A DNA stretch of 64,000 bases from Acidimicrobiales bacterium (GTDB lineage: Bacteria > Actinomycetota > Acidimicrobiia > Acidimicrobiales > JAVJTC01). The position numbers were made by a program, and so were the translations under genes. Below the pieces are notes generated by a model. That model was not told where the DNA came from and did not search any database. It saw only the letters and a list, made by a program, of their open reading frames with translations. This document shows positions 1-7,762 of the stretch, one piece after another. How positions within the stretch are numbered: the stretch's first letter is position 1; each line of letters opens with the position of its first letter. The DNA lies in assembly GCA_040219085.1 (NCBI GenBank), contig JAVJTC010000029.1, positions 1 to 64,000 of the forward strand, given 5' to 3'.

Positions 1-141
1 GCGATCGACGAGTGGACCTCACACTGGAACGAGGACCCGCGACCGTTCGTGTGGACCAAGCCGGCCAACGACATCATCACCAAAGTCCGACGAGGCCGCG
101 CCGCCCTGACCCACCAGACCAATTCCGCGACGGACCACTAG
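1..141 (+). CDS. IS630-type transposase, C-terminal fragment
   Basis: The frame is open from base 1 and closes at TAG 139-141, leaving 46 residues. They contain a WN pair followed by PFVWTK and a short helix, the pattern that closes the DDE domain in IS630/Tc1-mariner type transposases (family knowledge). The catalytic acids would lie upstream, outside the window. The fragment is antisense to the last 40 or so codons of the RHS reading frame, which is best explained by an insertion element that landed in the RHS gene. A transposase of another DDE family is possible but less likely. Confidence 0.65.
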   Translation, partial: AIDEWTSHWNEDPRPFVWTKPANDIITKVRRGRAALTHQTNSATDH

Positions 142-3100
142 TTGCCCAAATGAGAATCCTAATCCGGTCGTTAGGGTTCCAAGGTATGTAGGAAGCGCCA
201 TTTTCGTCGCCTCAGGGCCGAGCTCGGCAAAGAACGTCCGCGTCAAGGCTTGAGTACCGAGGCCACCAAGGCCGACGGACGCAAGCCCCACAGTACCCTG
301 AAACACGAGGCTTTCGTCGTCGGTTCGTATCCCCTCGGCGACCTGCACGGCACCAGCACCAAGGCTAGTGTATAGGACTGCCGGACCCACGACAGCTGCG
401 CAAGTACCAGCTGTTACTACAAGACAAGCGGCTATTCCAGCGACGGCTGCTGTGAGTCCAACATAACCAGCGACTTCACCGACGCTGTCCACGTTGCATG
501 TCCAGCTTCCGCTGCACTTGGTCTGGAGTGATTTCCAGTCGCCCGTTCCTTGGAGGTCGCATGCGAGGTTTTGGAAGTCGGCGCCGTAGAGGTTGTTGTT
601 GCAGGCGGCGTTTACGTCGTTAGCGGAGACGTTGCCATCGTACCAGTCGGCAAGTAGGTCATTCGTGACGGCACCACCGTATTCGCTGGCCTGCCGTGCA
701 GTGTCCAGGCGGATCACGTTGATGAGACCGACCAGAGTGCTGACGATGTCTTTGGCTGCGGCTTGGGTGGGATTGAGTAGCCGGTCTGTGTCCTGGATGC
801 ACTTGGCTTGCGCCCCAAGATCTGAGATCCGCTTGCATTCGGCGTAAGCTTCGCTCGCTATCTGGGCCGACGTGAGACCGGCGCCGCTTTGCGTCGTCGC
901 TGGCTTCGGGGCTGCTGTTTCTGGTGGGCTCGTGTCGGGGGCCGCGTCGCGGGTGTCAACCGTGCCTTTCGGCAGCGGGTCTTCGAGTTTGCCGAGCTCC
1001 TCAGTTGCCCAGCCGGGTCCCTTCGCCGGCGACGCGGCAGCTATCCCGGTGACGTTGGCGAGGTAGTCACGCTTTGCGCATGCGCTTGAGCTCAACCCGG
1101 CCGTACATAGCGAGTGGCAGGATGCGAAGTCGTTGGCAGAACACCTGTCGAGTTTGTCGCGGAACTGCTTGTCGTTGGATTCACACAGGTCGAATGTCCC
1201 GCCGTTGGCGAGGCACTGTTCCATCGGCTGAGCTGCCATGCCGGTGGGGTCCCAGTGTTTGTTGGGGTTGGCGTTGCCGTAGAGGTACCGGTTCGTGGTC
1301 TTGGGCGAGCCGGTGTCGCCGGAGTAGGTGTCGCGGCTGGTGAAGGTGCCGGTGTCGGGGTCATACCAGCGGGCGCCCATGTTGACGAGGCCGGTTTCGG
1401 GGTCGGTGTAGTCGCCTTGGTAGCCGATGTCGGGGTTGGTGCCGGTGGATGTGACTGGTGTGCCCCACGGGTCGGTGATCTGTGTTGCGTCGGGGTTGCC
1501 GTTGGCGGGGTCGGTGAGATGTTGGAGGTCGCCGTGACGGTTCAACACTGCAAGGTTGGCGTCGGTGCCGTCATCGACCGCGAACAGCGTCCCTCCGGGC
1601 AGGCGGCTGTACCTACTGTCGCCGTCATAGGTCGGGTCGGCGTCGAAGCCGGCGAATTCGAATTCGGCTGAGGCGCCGTTTCGTTCCGCGAGGCGTCCGA
1701 GCCCGTCGTAGGTGTAGTTGACGGTCGCGGTGGGGGTTTGGACGGTGGCGAGTTCGCCGAGGCCGTTGTAGGCGTAGACGGTCTGGTCGACTCCGTCGTC
1801 GAACTCCAACAGGGTCCCGCGGGCGGTCCAGGTGTAGTCACCGTCAGGATCGGACAGGACCCGGTTGCGTTGGTCGTAGGTGAACGTTTCCACGGTCGTG
1901 TCCGGGAGCGTGACGGAGGTGCGGTTGCCGACGTCATCGTAGGCGTAGGTGGTGATGTCGGCGGTGTCGGGGTCGGCGAGGGCCCAGGCGACCGCGTTGT
2001 CGAAGAGCCGCCAGCCGGCGTCGCTCAACAGGTCGATCGCGTAGTCGCCGAGGAACCGTCCGTAGCCGACCGCTGCCCGCCTGGCGGGGGCGTTCGAGTT
2101 GTCGGCGAGCTTCTTGCCGGTGTCGTAGGTGAACGCGAGGGCTTCGCTGTTGGCGGGGTCGTGGTGGATCGCGACTTTGGCGCCGGATCCGAGGTCGGTG
2201 AGGGCGGCGTGTTGCATCGCACGGACCGTCGTGGTGGCGTCTTCGGCGCCGACGAGCGACGCGGCGAGGGGGTGGGCGGCGTCGGCGACGATGACTTCGC
2301 GTTCTGCGGCGGAGTAGGTGGCCTGGGTGTCGGTGAGTTCGTGTTCGTCCCAGGTGTGCCCCGCCAGGTTCACGACCGCGATGTCGGCGTTCTTGCCGTA
2401 TTTGGTGCCGAGGTCGGCTTCGAGGACAGAGGTGGCGACCACGACGAGGTCGTAACCCGCGATCGTCTGTGACGAGTTGTCGTCGCGCACCGTCACGTTC
2501 GCCGCGAAGGACTCCTCGAGACGTGCCTGCAGGTCGTCGTCGGAGCTGTCAGGGCTCGACGCGTTGCCGACCACCAACAACACCTCGGGGGCGTCAGTGC
2601 GGGCCCACTGCGTCAACCTGTCCGCTGGGTCATAGCCATACGACGAGACGCCGCCGGCGGCCGAGTTGGCGGGCAGGTCGAGGGTTTCGTAGGTGAGGTC
2701 GCCGCGGGGGTCGAAGGCCATCCGGGTGCGGGCCTCGACGTTCGCTGCGGTGTCGGTTTGGGTGTCTTCGACGAGACGACCCACGGCGTCGTAGCCGAAG
2801 CTGCGGTCGAACGTGGTGCTGCCGTTGTCGTATTCAATGTTGGTCACGTCACCGGCGGTGTTGTATGTCCAGTCCGCGTCGAGGCCGGTCAGCGGGTCCG
2901 ACAGCGTGTCGAGGAGACCGGCTGGGGTCCACGTGTAGGTGTGGGTGCCGGCGGCGTCGTCGCGTCCGGTCACACGCGCCGCGTCGTCGTAGTCGTAGGT
3001 GACGTCACCGGCGGGGCCCTTCGCGACGGCGAGCAGGCCCCGGTCGTCATAGACGAACTCCTGGTCCCCGGTGCCGGGGTGTGACACGGTAAGGATCCGT

Positions 3101-4194
3101 CCGACGAGGTCGTGGGTGAACTCTCGGTCACCGCCTGACAGCGAGGACTGGTCATAGAGCCGTCCGAGGCCGTCATAGACGTTGACGACGGTGACGGGGC
3201 CGGGTTGGATCTGGCTGGTGGGGAGCCCGCCGCCGTCATAGACGGTCGTGAAGGTCCGGTCCGCGACGTTGGGGTGCGCGGTCGTGGAGGGTTCGACGGT
3301 GGTTTCGGGGAGGTTCCACACGTTGTAGGTGTAGGTGGTGGTGTTGGAGTTGGCGTCGACCATGCGGGTCATGTTCCCCGCGGCGTCATAGCCGTAGCTG
3401 GTGGTCGCGGTGCCCGATGTGAGGGGTTCGTCGACGGCGGTGAGCCGTCCCAGGGCGTCGTAGGTGTAGTCGGTGTCGTTGCCCAACGGATCGGTCACCG
3501 TTGTGGGGTTGCCGTCCGCGTCGTAGGTGAAGGTCGTTTCGGCTGCGGTGTCGCCATCGGCGTCTTCGCGGCGGATCACGGTTTGGCGTCCGGCCATGTC
3601 GTAGTCGTACTCGGTGGCGCGGCCGAGGGCGTCTTCGACGTCTTGGAGCCGCCCGAGACGGTCGTAGCGGTAGTCGACGGTGCGCCCGTCGGGGTCCGTC
3701 ACCGACGCGGGGTAGCCCAACGAGTCGTAGGTGGTGGTGGTCCACACCGCGGTGCCCGACACCCGTGGGACTGACTCGCCGGTGGGGCGGCCCAAGATGT
3801 CGTAGGTGTAGTCGGTGATGAAGTCTTCGTCGGCCACGGTGTGGGTGCCGCCGCCGACTGCGATGGATTGGGGGCGGACTTCTTGGGTCATCGATGTGCG
3901 GCGATACAGCGTGTCGTAGGTGTAGGTGGTGACCGCCCCGGTGGGGTCGGTGACCGATTCGACGTTGCCCAACAGGTCATAGGTGAACGTGGTGACGCCG
4001 CGGCCGTCGCCGACACGGGCTTCGGGGTCGGTCTGGGTCAATCTGTGACCGAGGTCGTCGTAGGTGAAGTCGGTCGTGTACCCGCGGCGGTCGGTGAACG
4101 CGGTGACCCGGCCGACGTCGTCGTAGTCGTAGCCCTCGGTTGGGGTGATGTTCGATCCGCCGCCGGGCGGGCTGTAGGTCGGACACGTGACCAC
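19..4194 (-). CDS. RHS/YD-repeat protein, broken at both ends
   Basis: The 1391-residue frame is a long run of YD repeats (YDxxGR..., repeated about every 20 residues), then an RHS core ending in YGNANPN..WDPTG, then a variable tip of about 370 residues. RHS proteins form a shell around a C-terminal toxin or adhesin tip (known). A roughly 205-residue domain at 1975-2590 (residues about 535-740) interrupts the repeats. The tip is Ala/Gly rich with several Cys and hydrophobic stretches; I recognise no catalytic motif. The last 40 residues are antisense to the transposase, so the true C terminus is lost. YD-like sequence continues upstream of the GTG at 4194 to about 4264, with a stop at 4276-4278, so the N terminus, including any signal peptide, is lost too. 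Probably a pseudogene. No immunity gene is visible. Confidence 0.8.
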   Translation of the reverse strand: MVTCPTYSPPGGGSNITPTEGYDYDDVGRVTAFTDRRGYTTDFTYDDLGHRLTQTDPEARVGDGRGVTTFTYDLLGNVESVTDPTGAVTTYTYDTLYRRTSMTQEVRPQSIAVGGGTHTVADEDFITDYTYDILGRPTGESVPRVSGTAVWTTTTYDSLGYPASVTDPDGRTVDYRYDRLGRLQDVEDALGRATEYDYDMAGRQTVIRREDADGDTAAETTFTYDADGNPTTVTDPLGNDTDYTYDALGRLTAVDEPLTSGTATTSYGYDAAGNMTRMVDANSNTTTYTYNVWNLPETTVEPSTTAHPNVADRTFTTVYDGGGLPTSQIQPGPVTVVNVYDGLGRLYDQSSLSGGDREFTHDLVGRILTVSHPGTGDQEFVYDDRGLLAVAKGPAGDVTYDYDDAARVTGRDDAAGTHTYTWTPAGLLDTLSDPLTGLDADWTYNTAGDVTNIEYDNGSTTFDRSFGYDAVGRLVEDTQTDTAANVEARTRMAFDPRGDLTYETLDLPANSAAGGVSSYGYDPADRLTQWARTDAPEVLLVVGNASSPDSSDDDLQARLEESFAANVTVRDDNSSQTIAGYDLVVVATSVLEADLGTKYGKNADIAVVNLAGHTWDEHELTDTQATYSAAEREVIVADAAHPLAASLVGAEDATTTVRAMQHAALTDLGSGAKVAIHHDPANSEALAFTYDTGKKLADNSNAPARRAAVGYGRFLGDYAIDLLSDAGWRLFDNAVAWALADPDTADITTYAYDDVGNRTSVTLPDTTVETFTYDQRNRVLSDPDGDYTWTARGTLLEFDDGVDQTVYAYNGLGELATVQTPTATVNYTYDGLGRLAERNGASAEFEFAGFDADPTYDGDSRYSRLPGGTLFAVDDGTDANLAVLNRHGDLQHLTDPANGNPDATQITDPWGTPVTSTGTNPDIGYQGDYTDPETGLVNMGARWYDPDTGTFTSRDTYSGDTGSPKTTNRYLYGNANPNKHWDPTGMAAQPMEQCLANGGTFDLCESNDKQFRDKLDRCSANDFASCHSLCTAGLSSSACAKRDYLANVTGIAAASPAKGPGWATEELGKLEDPLPKGTVDTRDAAPDTSPPETAAPKPATTQSGAGLTSAQIASEAYAECKRISDLGAQAKCIQDTDRLLNPTQAAAKDIVSTLVGLINVIRLDTARQASEYGGAVTNDLLADWYDGNVSANDVNAACNNNLYGADFQNLACDLQGTGDWKSLQTKCSGSWTCNVDSVGEVAGYVGLTAAVAGIAACLVVTAGTCAAVVGPAVLYTSLGAGAVQVAEGIRTDDESLVFQGTVGLASVGLGGLGTQALTRTFFAELGPEATKMALPTYLGTLTTGLGFSFGQLVVRRGIGLVGQGGAASSDFGDDVVGRLGPHERSRVLVPV
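142..180. mobile_element. Probable right end of the IS630-type element
   Basis: Just after the transposase stop there is an imperfect dyad, ATCCTAA at 156-162 and TTAGGGT at 171-177. IS630 elements end in inverted repeats and insert at TA (known). The left end is outside the window, so which TA is the junction cannot be fixed. RHS-like coding resumes on the other strand from about 180. Confidence 0.35.
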
Positions 4195-4264
4195 GTCGGG
4201 GCGGCCCGCGTCGTCGAAGTCGGTGACGACCGTGTTGCCGTTGGGGTCGGTCGTATGGGTGCGC

Positions 4265-4348
4265 TCGGACCACCACTACCTCGGCGAACTCATCGGCGCC
4301 CTCCAACACGAACCCAGGTCCGGCGCGGACAACGAAGACGGCCTGTAG
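4265..4348 (+). pseudogene. Remnant C terminus of an unidentified gene
   Basis: A plus-strand frame of 27 codons runs SDHHYLGELIGALQ... to TAG at 4346-4348. It begins exactly where the RHS-like reading on the minus strand stops making sense, so it looks like the tail of another gene joined to the broken RHS gene by recombination. It is too short to name; a transposase or integrase tail is possible. Confidence 0.3.
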
Positions 4349-4521
4349 GGCCACCCGCACGCCACAAACCGGCCGATCGCGAGGGAGCGTCCGGCGCTCC
4401 CATCACCGGCGAGTAGCACCATCGACGCTGGCGGGGTCCGCCCGGCGTCAGGGCTGCAGACCGGCCCGCACCCGGGCTGAGCGTGGGATCCGTCTCAGGC
4501 CCCAGCGCTCGGAAAATACGT

Positions 4522-4551
4522 GCTGGGGGAAGCCCGCTGTTCAGCCCCAGC
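4522..4551 (-). terminator. Hairpin terminator of the metallopeptidase gene
   Basis: Read on the minus strand, GCTGGGG and CCCCAGC form a 7-bp stem spanning the stop codon, followed a few bases later by ATTTT (4513-4517). This resembles an intrinsic terminator with a weak T run. Confidence 0.5.
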
Positions 4552-4885
4552 CGAGCTCGTGGAGACGGTCGTCCTCGATCCCGAAGTGGTGGGCGACCTC
4601 GTGCACCACGGTCACGCCGACCTCGTCCACGACGTCCTGTTCGGTCTCGCAGATCGCACAGATGGCGAGGCGGTAGATGGTGATGCGGTCGGGCATCGCG
4701 AGGCCGCCGTACTCGCCGCGTTCGGTGAGGGGGATCCCCTCGTAGAGACCGAGCAGGGTCGGGTCGTCGGCAGCGTCCTCGATGAACACGGCGACGTTGT
4801 CCATGAGCTCCCACAGCGCGTCCGGGATGGCGTCGAGTGCCTCGCTCACCAGTTCGTTGAAGCGGGCCTCCGGTACGACGAGCAC
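4541..4885 (-). CDS. Metallopeptidase family protein (zincin)
   Basis: This 114-residue protein has the HEVAHHFGIEDD motif near its C terminus: HExxH plus a downstream acid, the signature of the small Zincin_1/DUF1025 family common in actinobacteria (family knowledge). The conserved LLGLYEGIPLTERG block precedes it. The role of the family is unclear; a cytoplasmic zinc peptidase is assumed. I chose the GTG at 4885 because TAACCT lies 7 bases upstream, the leaderless pattern seen across this window, and because family members start close to the ARFxELVxEALD helix. An ATG at 4942 is also in frame but would overlap the divergent helicase start. Confidence 0.85.
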   Translation of the reverse strand: MLVVPEARFNELVSEALDAIPDALWELMDNVAVFIEDAADDPTLLGLYEGIPLTERGEYGGLAMPDRITIYRLAICAICETEQDVVDEVGVTVVHEVAHHFGIEDDRLHELGWG

Positions 4886-4892
4886 GGCCGAC

Positions 4893-4898
4893 AGGTTA
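4893..4898 (-). promoter_or_regulatory. -10 hexamer TAACCT for a leaderless start
   Basis: TAACCT sits 7 bases before the GTG of the metallopeptidase; it fits TANNNT and would place transcription start at the start codon. Confidence 0.45.
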
Positions 4899-4911
4899 CG
4901 GCGCCCCTCGC

Positions 4912-4917
4912 TAGTGT
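4912..4917 (+). promoter_or_regulatory. -10 hexamer TAGTGT for a leaderless start
   Basis: TAGTGT lies 8 bases before the helicase ATG at 4926. It is back to back with the minus-strand promoter of the metallopeptidase. Confidence 0.45.
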
Positions 4918-4925
4918 CGACGTCG

Positions 4926-6911
4926 ATGACGGACGCGCCCATCCACCCCGGTTTCCTCGACGGGCTCGACCGCCACCAACTCGAAGCCGTGACCGATCCG
5001 GCCACGCCCATGCGCATCATCGCCGGCGCCGGGAGCGGGAAGACCCGCGTGCTGACCCGCCGCATCGCCCACAGCGTCCAGAGGGGAGCCGCCGACGCGA
5101 ACCACGTCGTCGCCGTGACGTTCACGCGCCGCGCCGCGCTCGAACTGCGACGGCGGCTCAACTCGCTGGGGCTGCGCGACGACGTGACCGCCGGGACCTT
5201 CCACTCCCTGGCCTGGGCCCAGCTCCACGACCTGTGGGACGAGCGCAACATCCGAGCGCCCGAACTGATCGAACGCCCCACGCGCACGATCGCGAAGTTG
5301 ATGCCCGCCGCGCTGCGGGACCACGCGGGCGAGGTCGCCGCCGAGATCTCCTGGGCCGGCGCGCGGGCGATCGAACCCGACGGCCTCGCGGAGGCACGGC
5401 GCATCACCGGCCGCGACGCCAAGCTGCCGGCCGAGACCGTCGCCGCCGTCTGGCGGGACTACGCGGAGACCAAACGTGTCGGTCGCCTCATCGACTTCGA
5501 CGACGTCCTACGGCTCGCCACCGCCGCGGTGATGGGCGACGAGGACCATGCCCGGACCCTGCGGTGGCGTTGGCGGCACTTCTTCGTCGACGAGTTCCAG
5601 GACCTCAACCGCCGCCAGCTGCGACTCCTGCGGGCCTGGCTCGGCGACCGCTCGGATCTGTGCGTCGTCGGCGATCCGCGCCAGGCCATCTACTCGTGGA
5701 ACGGGGCCGACGCCCGCTATCTCACCCGCCTCGACGAGATGCTCCCGGGGCTCACGACCATCGAGCTGGGCACCAACCACCGCTCCAGCGCCCAGGTCGT
5801 GGCCTGCGGCCACGCCGTGGTCTCGCCCCACGGCGGCATCCCCCCGACGGCGAGCTCGGGACCGGGGCCGATACCGGTGGTCCACCGCTACGACAACGAC
5901 CAGTCCGAGGCGACCCACCTGGCGCGGCGAATCCGGGACCGGCACCGCCCCTCGGAGCCGTGGTCGATCCAGGCGGTCCTCGTGCGGACCCACGCCCAGG
6001 CCGCGCCGATCGTGACCGCTCTGTCGCGGGCACGGATACCCCACCGCCTGCGGGGCACCCGTGCGTTGCTCGCGCGACCGGCCGTCGCGCGCTGGCTCCG
6101 CGACGACGGGTCAGCGAGACGGCCACTCGTCGAAGCCCTGCGCGACCTGACCGACGATGTCGCCGCCCTCAGCCGCGACGGGGACGAGGAGGCGGCCGCC
6201 GACCTCGGCCTCATCGCCGAGTTGGCCTCCGAGCACCTGATCGGCGACCCCGACGCCACCGTCGCCGCGTTCGCCGCGCTCCTACGCGCCGGCGCCGAAC
6301 CCGACCTCGCCCCCGGCTCCACCGACGCCGTCGACGTCGTGACGTTCCACTCGGCGAAGGGCCTCGAGTGGCCGATAGTGCACATCGCCGGCCTCGAGGT
6401 CGGATTCTGTCCCATCTCCCACGCCCGCACCGACGCGCAACTCGAGGAGGAACGACGACTCGTCCACGTGGCGATCACGCGCGCCGAGCGGGAACTCCAT
6501 CTCTCCTGGGCGGCGAACCGGCGCTTCGGCGATCACACGGTCGAACGACGGCGGTCGCCCTACCTCGACGACGTGGACCGGGCCCTGGCGCGGATGGGGG
6601 TCGGGGCGGCCACGGCGGACCGTGGAGCCGTACGGCGCGCGCGGCGACGCATGGACGAACGGGTCGCCGCCACCGAGACCGCACCGACGCCGTCCTCGGC
6701 AATCCTCGAAGAGCTGATCGACTGGCGTTCGCGTGTGGCGCGCGGCGCGGATGTCGCGGCCGGCGCGGTCATCGACGACGGCGCCCTGGCGGCGATCGCC
6801 CGGGCCATGCCGGACACGACCGAGACGCTCGCAACCGTCGCCGGGCTGGGCGCTCCCCGACTGCGACGGCTGGGCCCGGCGATCCTCGAGATCGTGGAAC
6901 GCCACCGCTGA
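4926..6911 (+). CDS. UvrD/PcrA-type superfamily 1A helicase with HRDC domain
   Basis: A 661-residue ATP-dependent 3'-5' DNA helicase for DNA repair or replication. Motif I is AGAGSGKT (about residues 34-41), motif II is VDEFQD (about 221), motif III GDPRQAIYSWNGA, motif V FHSAKGLEW, motif VI VAITRAERELHL. The last 70 residues form an HRDC domain (from about 590). This layout matches actinobacterial UvrD2. Unlike mycobacterial UvrD2, I see no tetracysteine cluster between helicase and HRDC parts. The ATG at 4926 is chosen for its TAGTGT -10 element 8 bases upstream; a longer frame open to 4782 is not needed. It converges on the exonuclease III gene, consistent with a repair neighbourhood. Confidence 0.9.
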   Translation: MTDAPIHPGFLDGLDRHQLEAVTDPATPMRIIAGAGSGKTRVLTRRIAHSVQRGAADANHVVAVTFTRRAALELRRRLNSLGLRDDVTAGTFHSLAWAQLHDLWDERNIRAPELIERPTRTIAKLMPAALRDHAGEVAAEISWAGARAIEPDGLAEARRITGRDAKLPAETVAAVWRDYAETKRVGRLIDFDDVLRLATAAVMGDEDHARTLRWRWRHFFVDEFQDLNRRQLRLLRAWLGDRSDLCVVGDPRQAIYSWNGADARYLTRLDEMLPGLTTIELGTNHRSSAQVVACGHAVVSPHGGIPPTASSGPGPIPVVHRYDNDQSEATHLARRIRDRHRPSEPWSIQAVLVRTHAQAAPIVTALSRARIPHRLRGTRALLARPAVARWLRDDGSARRPLVEALRDLTDDVAALSRDGDEEAAADLGLIAELASEHLIGDPDATVAAFAALLRAGAEPDLAPGSTDAVDVVTFHSAKGLEWPIVHIAGLEVGFCPISHARTDAQLEEERRLVHVAITRAERELHLSWAANRRFGDHTVERRRSPYLDDVDRALARMGVGAATADRGAVRRARRRMDERVAATETAPTPSSAILEELIDWRSRVARGADVAAGAVIDDGALAAIARAMPDTTETLATVAGLGAPRLRRLGPAILEIVERHR

Positions 6912-6924
6912 GGCGGGCGGCGGT

Positions 6925-7698
6925 TCAGGCGAAGTCGGCGACCACCGGGGCGTGGTCCGATGGCTTGGTGCCCTTGCGGGCGTTGCGGTCGACCATCACC
7001 CAGCGCAGGCGCTCGCGCAGCGGCGCCGTGACCAGGACGTGGTCGATGCGCATCCCCTCACGCTTGTGGAACCTGCCCGCCTTGTAGTCCCAGTAGGTGA
7101 ACAGGCCCTCGGCGTCGGGATGGGTCTCGCGCAACGTGTCGTGCATGCCCCAGTCGAGGAGCGATTCGAAAGCGGACCGCTCGGGTTCGGAGACGTGGGT
7201 GAGCCCGTCGAAGACCCGCCGGTCCCAGACATCGACGTCCGAGGGGGCGATGTTGAAGTCGCCCACCACCGCGACCTCGTCGCGAGGGTCGAGTGCGGCG
7301 TCGAGGTGGGCGCGCAGGCGTGCGAGCCACTCGAGCTTGTAGGTGTAGTGGTCGTCGTCGAGCGCCCGGCCGTTCGGGACGTACGCGCTCGCGATCCTCA
7401 CCCCACCACAGGTGGCCCAGACGATGCGTGCGTCGGTGTCGGCCCCTCCCCCGTCGGCGAAGTCCACCGCCGGGTCGCTCAGCCCGACCCGCGACAAGAT
7501 GGCCACCCCGTTCCACTGTCCCTGACCGTGGTGGGTGGACGAGTAGCCCAGCGACTCGAAGGCCAGTGCCGGGAACGCGTCGTCGGCCAGTTTCGTCTCC
7601 TGGAGGCAGACGACGTCAGGCTGCACGGCCCGCAGCCACTCCTCGACACGGGGCATCCGGGCGTTCAGCGAGTTGACATTCCAGGTCACGATCCGCAC
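6925..7698 (-). CDS. xth: Exodeoxyribonuclease III
   Basis: A 257-residue AP endonuclease/3'-5' exonuclease of the EEP fold, acting in base excision repair. Visible motifs are TWNVNSLNAR at the N terminus, QETK (metal-binding Glu), SAYVPNG, GDFNIAP (catalytic Asp and Asn) and SDHAPV (catalytic Asp-His) at the C terminus. The length is normal for ExoIII. The GTG at 7698 starts VRIVTWN, the usual N terminus, and has TAGTCT 7 bases upstream. It is divergent from kgd, with 64 bases between the start codons, so the two promoters lie back to back. Confidence 0.93.
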   Translation of the reverse strand: MRIVTWNVNSLNARMPRVEEWLRAVQPDVVCLQETKLADDAFPALAFESLGYSSTHHGQGQWNGVAILSRVGLSDPAVDFADGGGADTDARIVWATCGGVRIASAYVPNGRALDDDHYTYKLEWLARLRAHLDAALDPRDEVAVVGDFNIAPSDVDVWDRRVFDGLTHVSEPERSAFESLLDWGMHDTLRETHPDAEGLFTYWDYKAGRFHKREGMRIDHVLVTAPLRERLRWVMVDRNARKGTKPSDHAPVVADFA

Positions 7699-7705
7699 GC
7701 CGCGG

Positions 7706-7711
7706 AGACTA
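7706..7711 (-). promoter_or_regulatory. -10 hexamer TAGTCT for a leaderless start
   Basis: TAGTCT lies 7 bases before the GTG of the exonuclease III gene. Confidence 0.45.
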
Positions 7712-7749
7712 CCTGCGCCGGACCGGAAGAACCCGCCTCCGGGGAAACC

Positions 7750-7755
7750 TACACT
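7750..7755 (+). promoter_or_regulatory. -10 hexamer TACACT for a leaderless start
   Basis: TACACT lies 7 bases before the kgd GTG at 7763. Confidence 0.5.
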
Positions 7756-7762
7756 CGGCCCC

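Noticed and set aside
3205-3774. Plus-strand frames across the RHS gene rich in Val and Gly
   Set aside because: They are antisense to YD repeats and have no domain or start signal.
4520-7087. A very long plus-strand open frame of 855 codons over the helicase gene
   Set aside because: It is an Arg/Pro-rich shadow frame; the overlapping frame has all SF1 helicase motifs.
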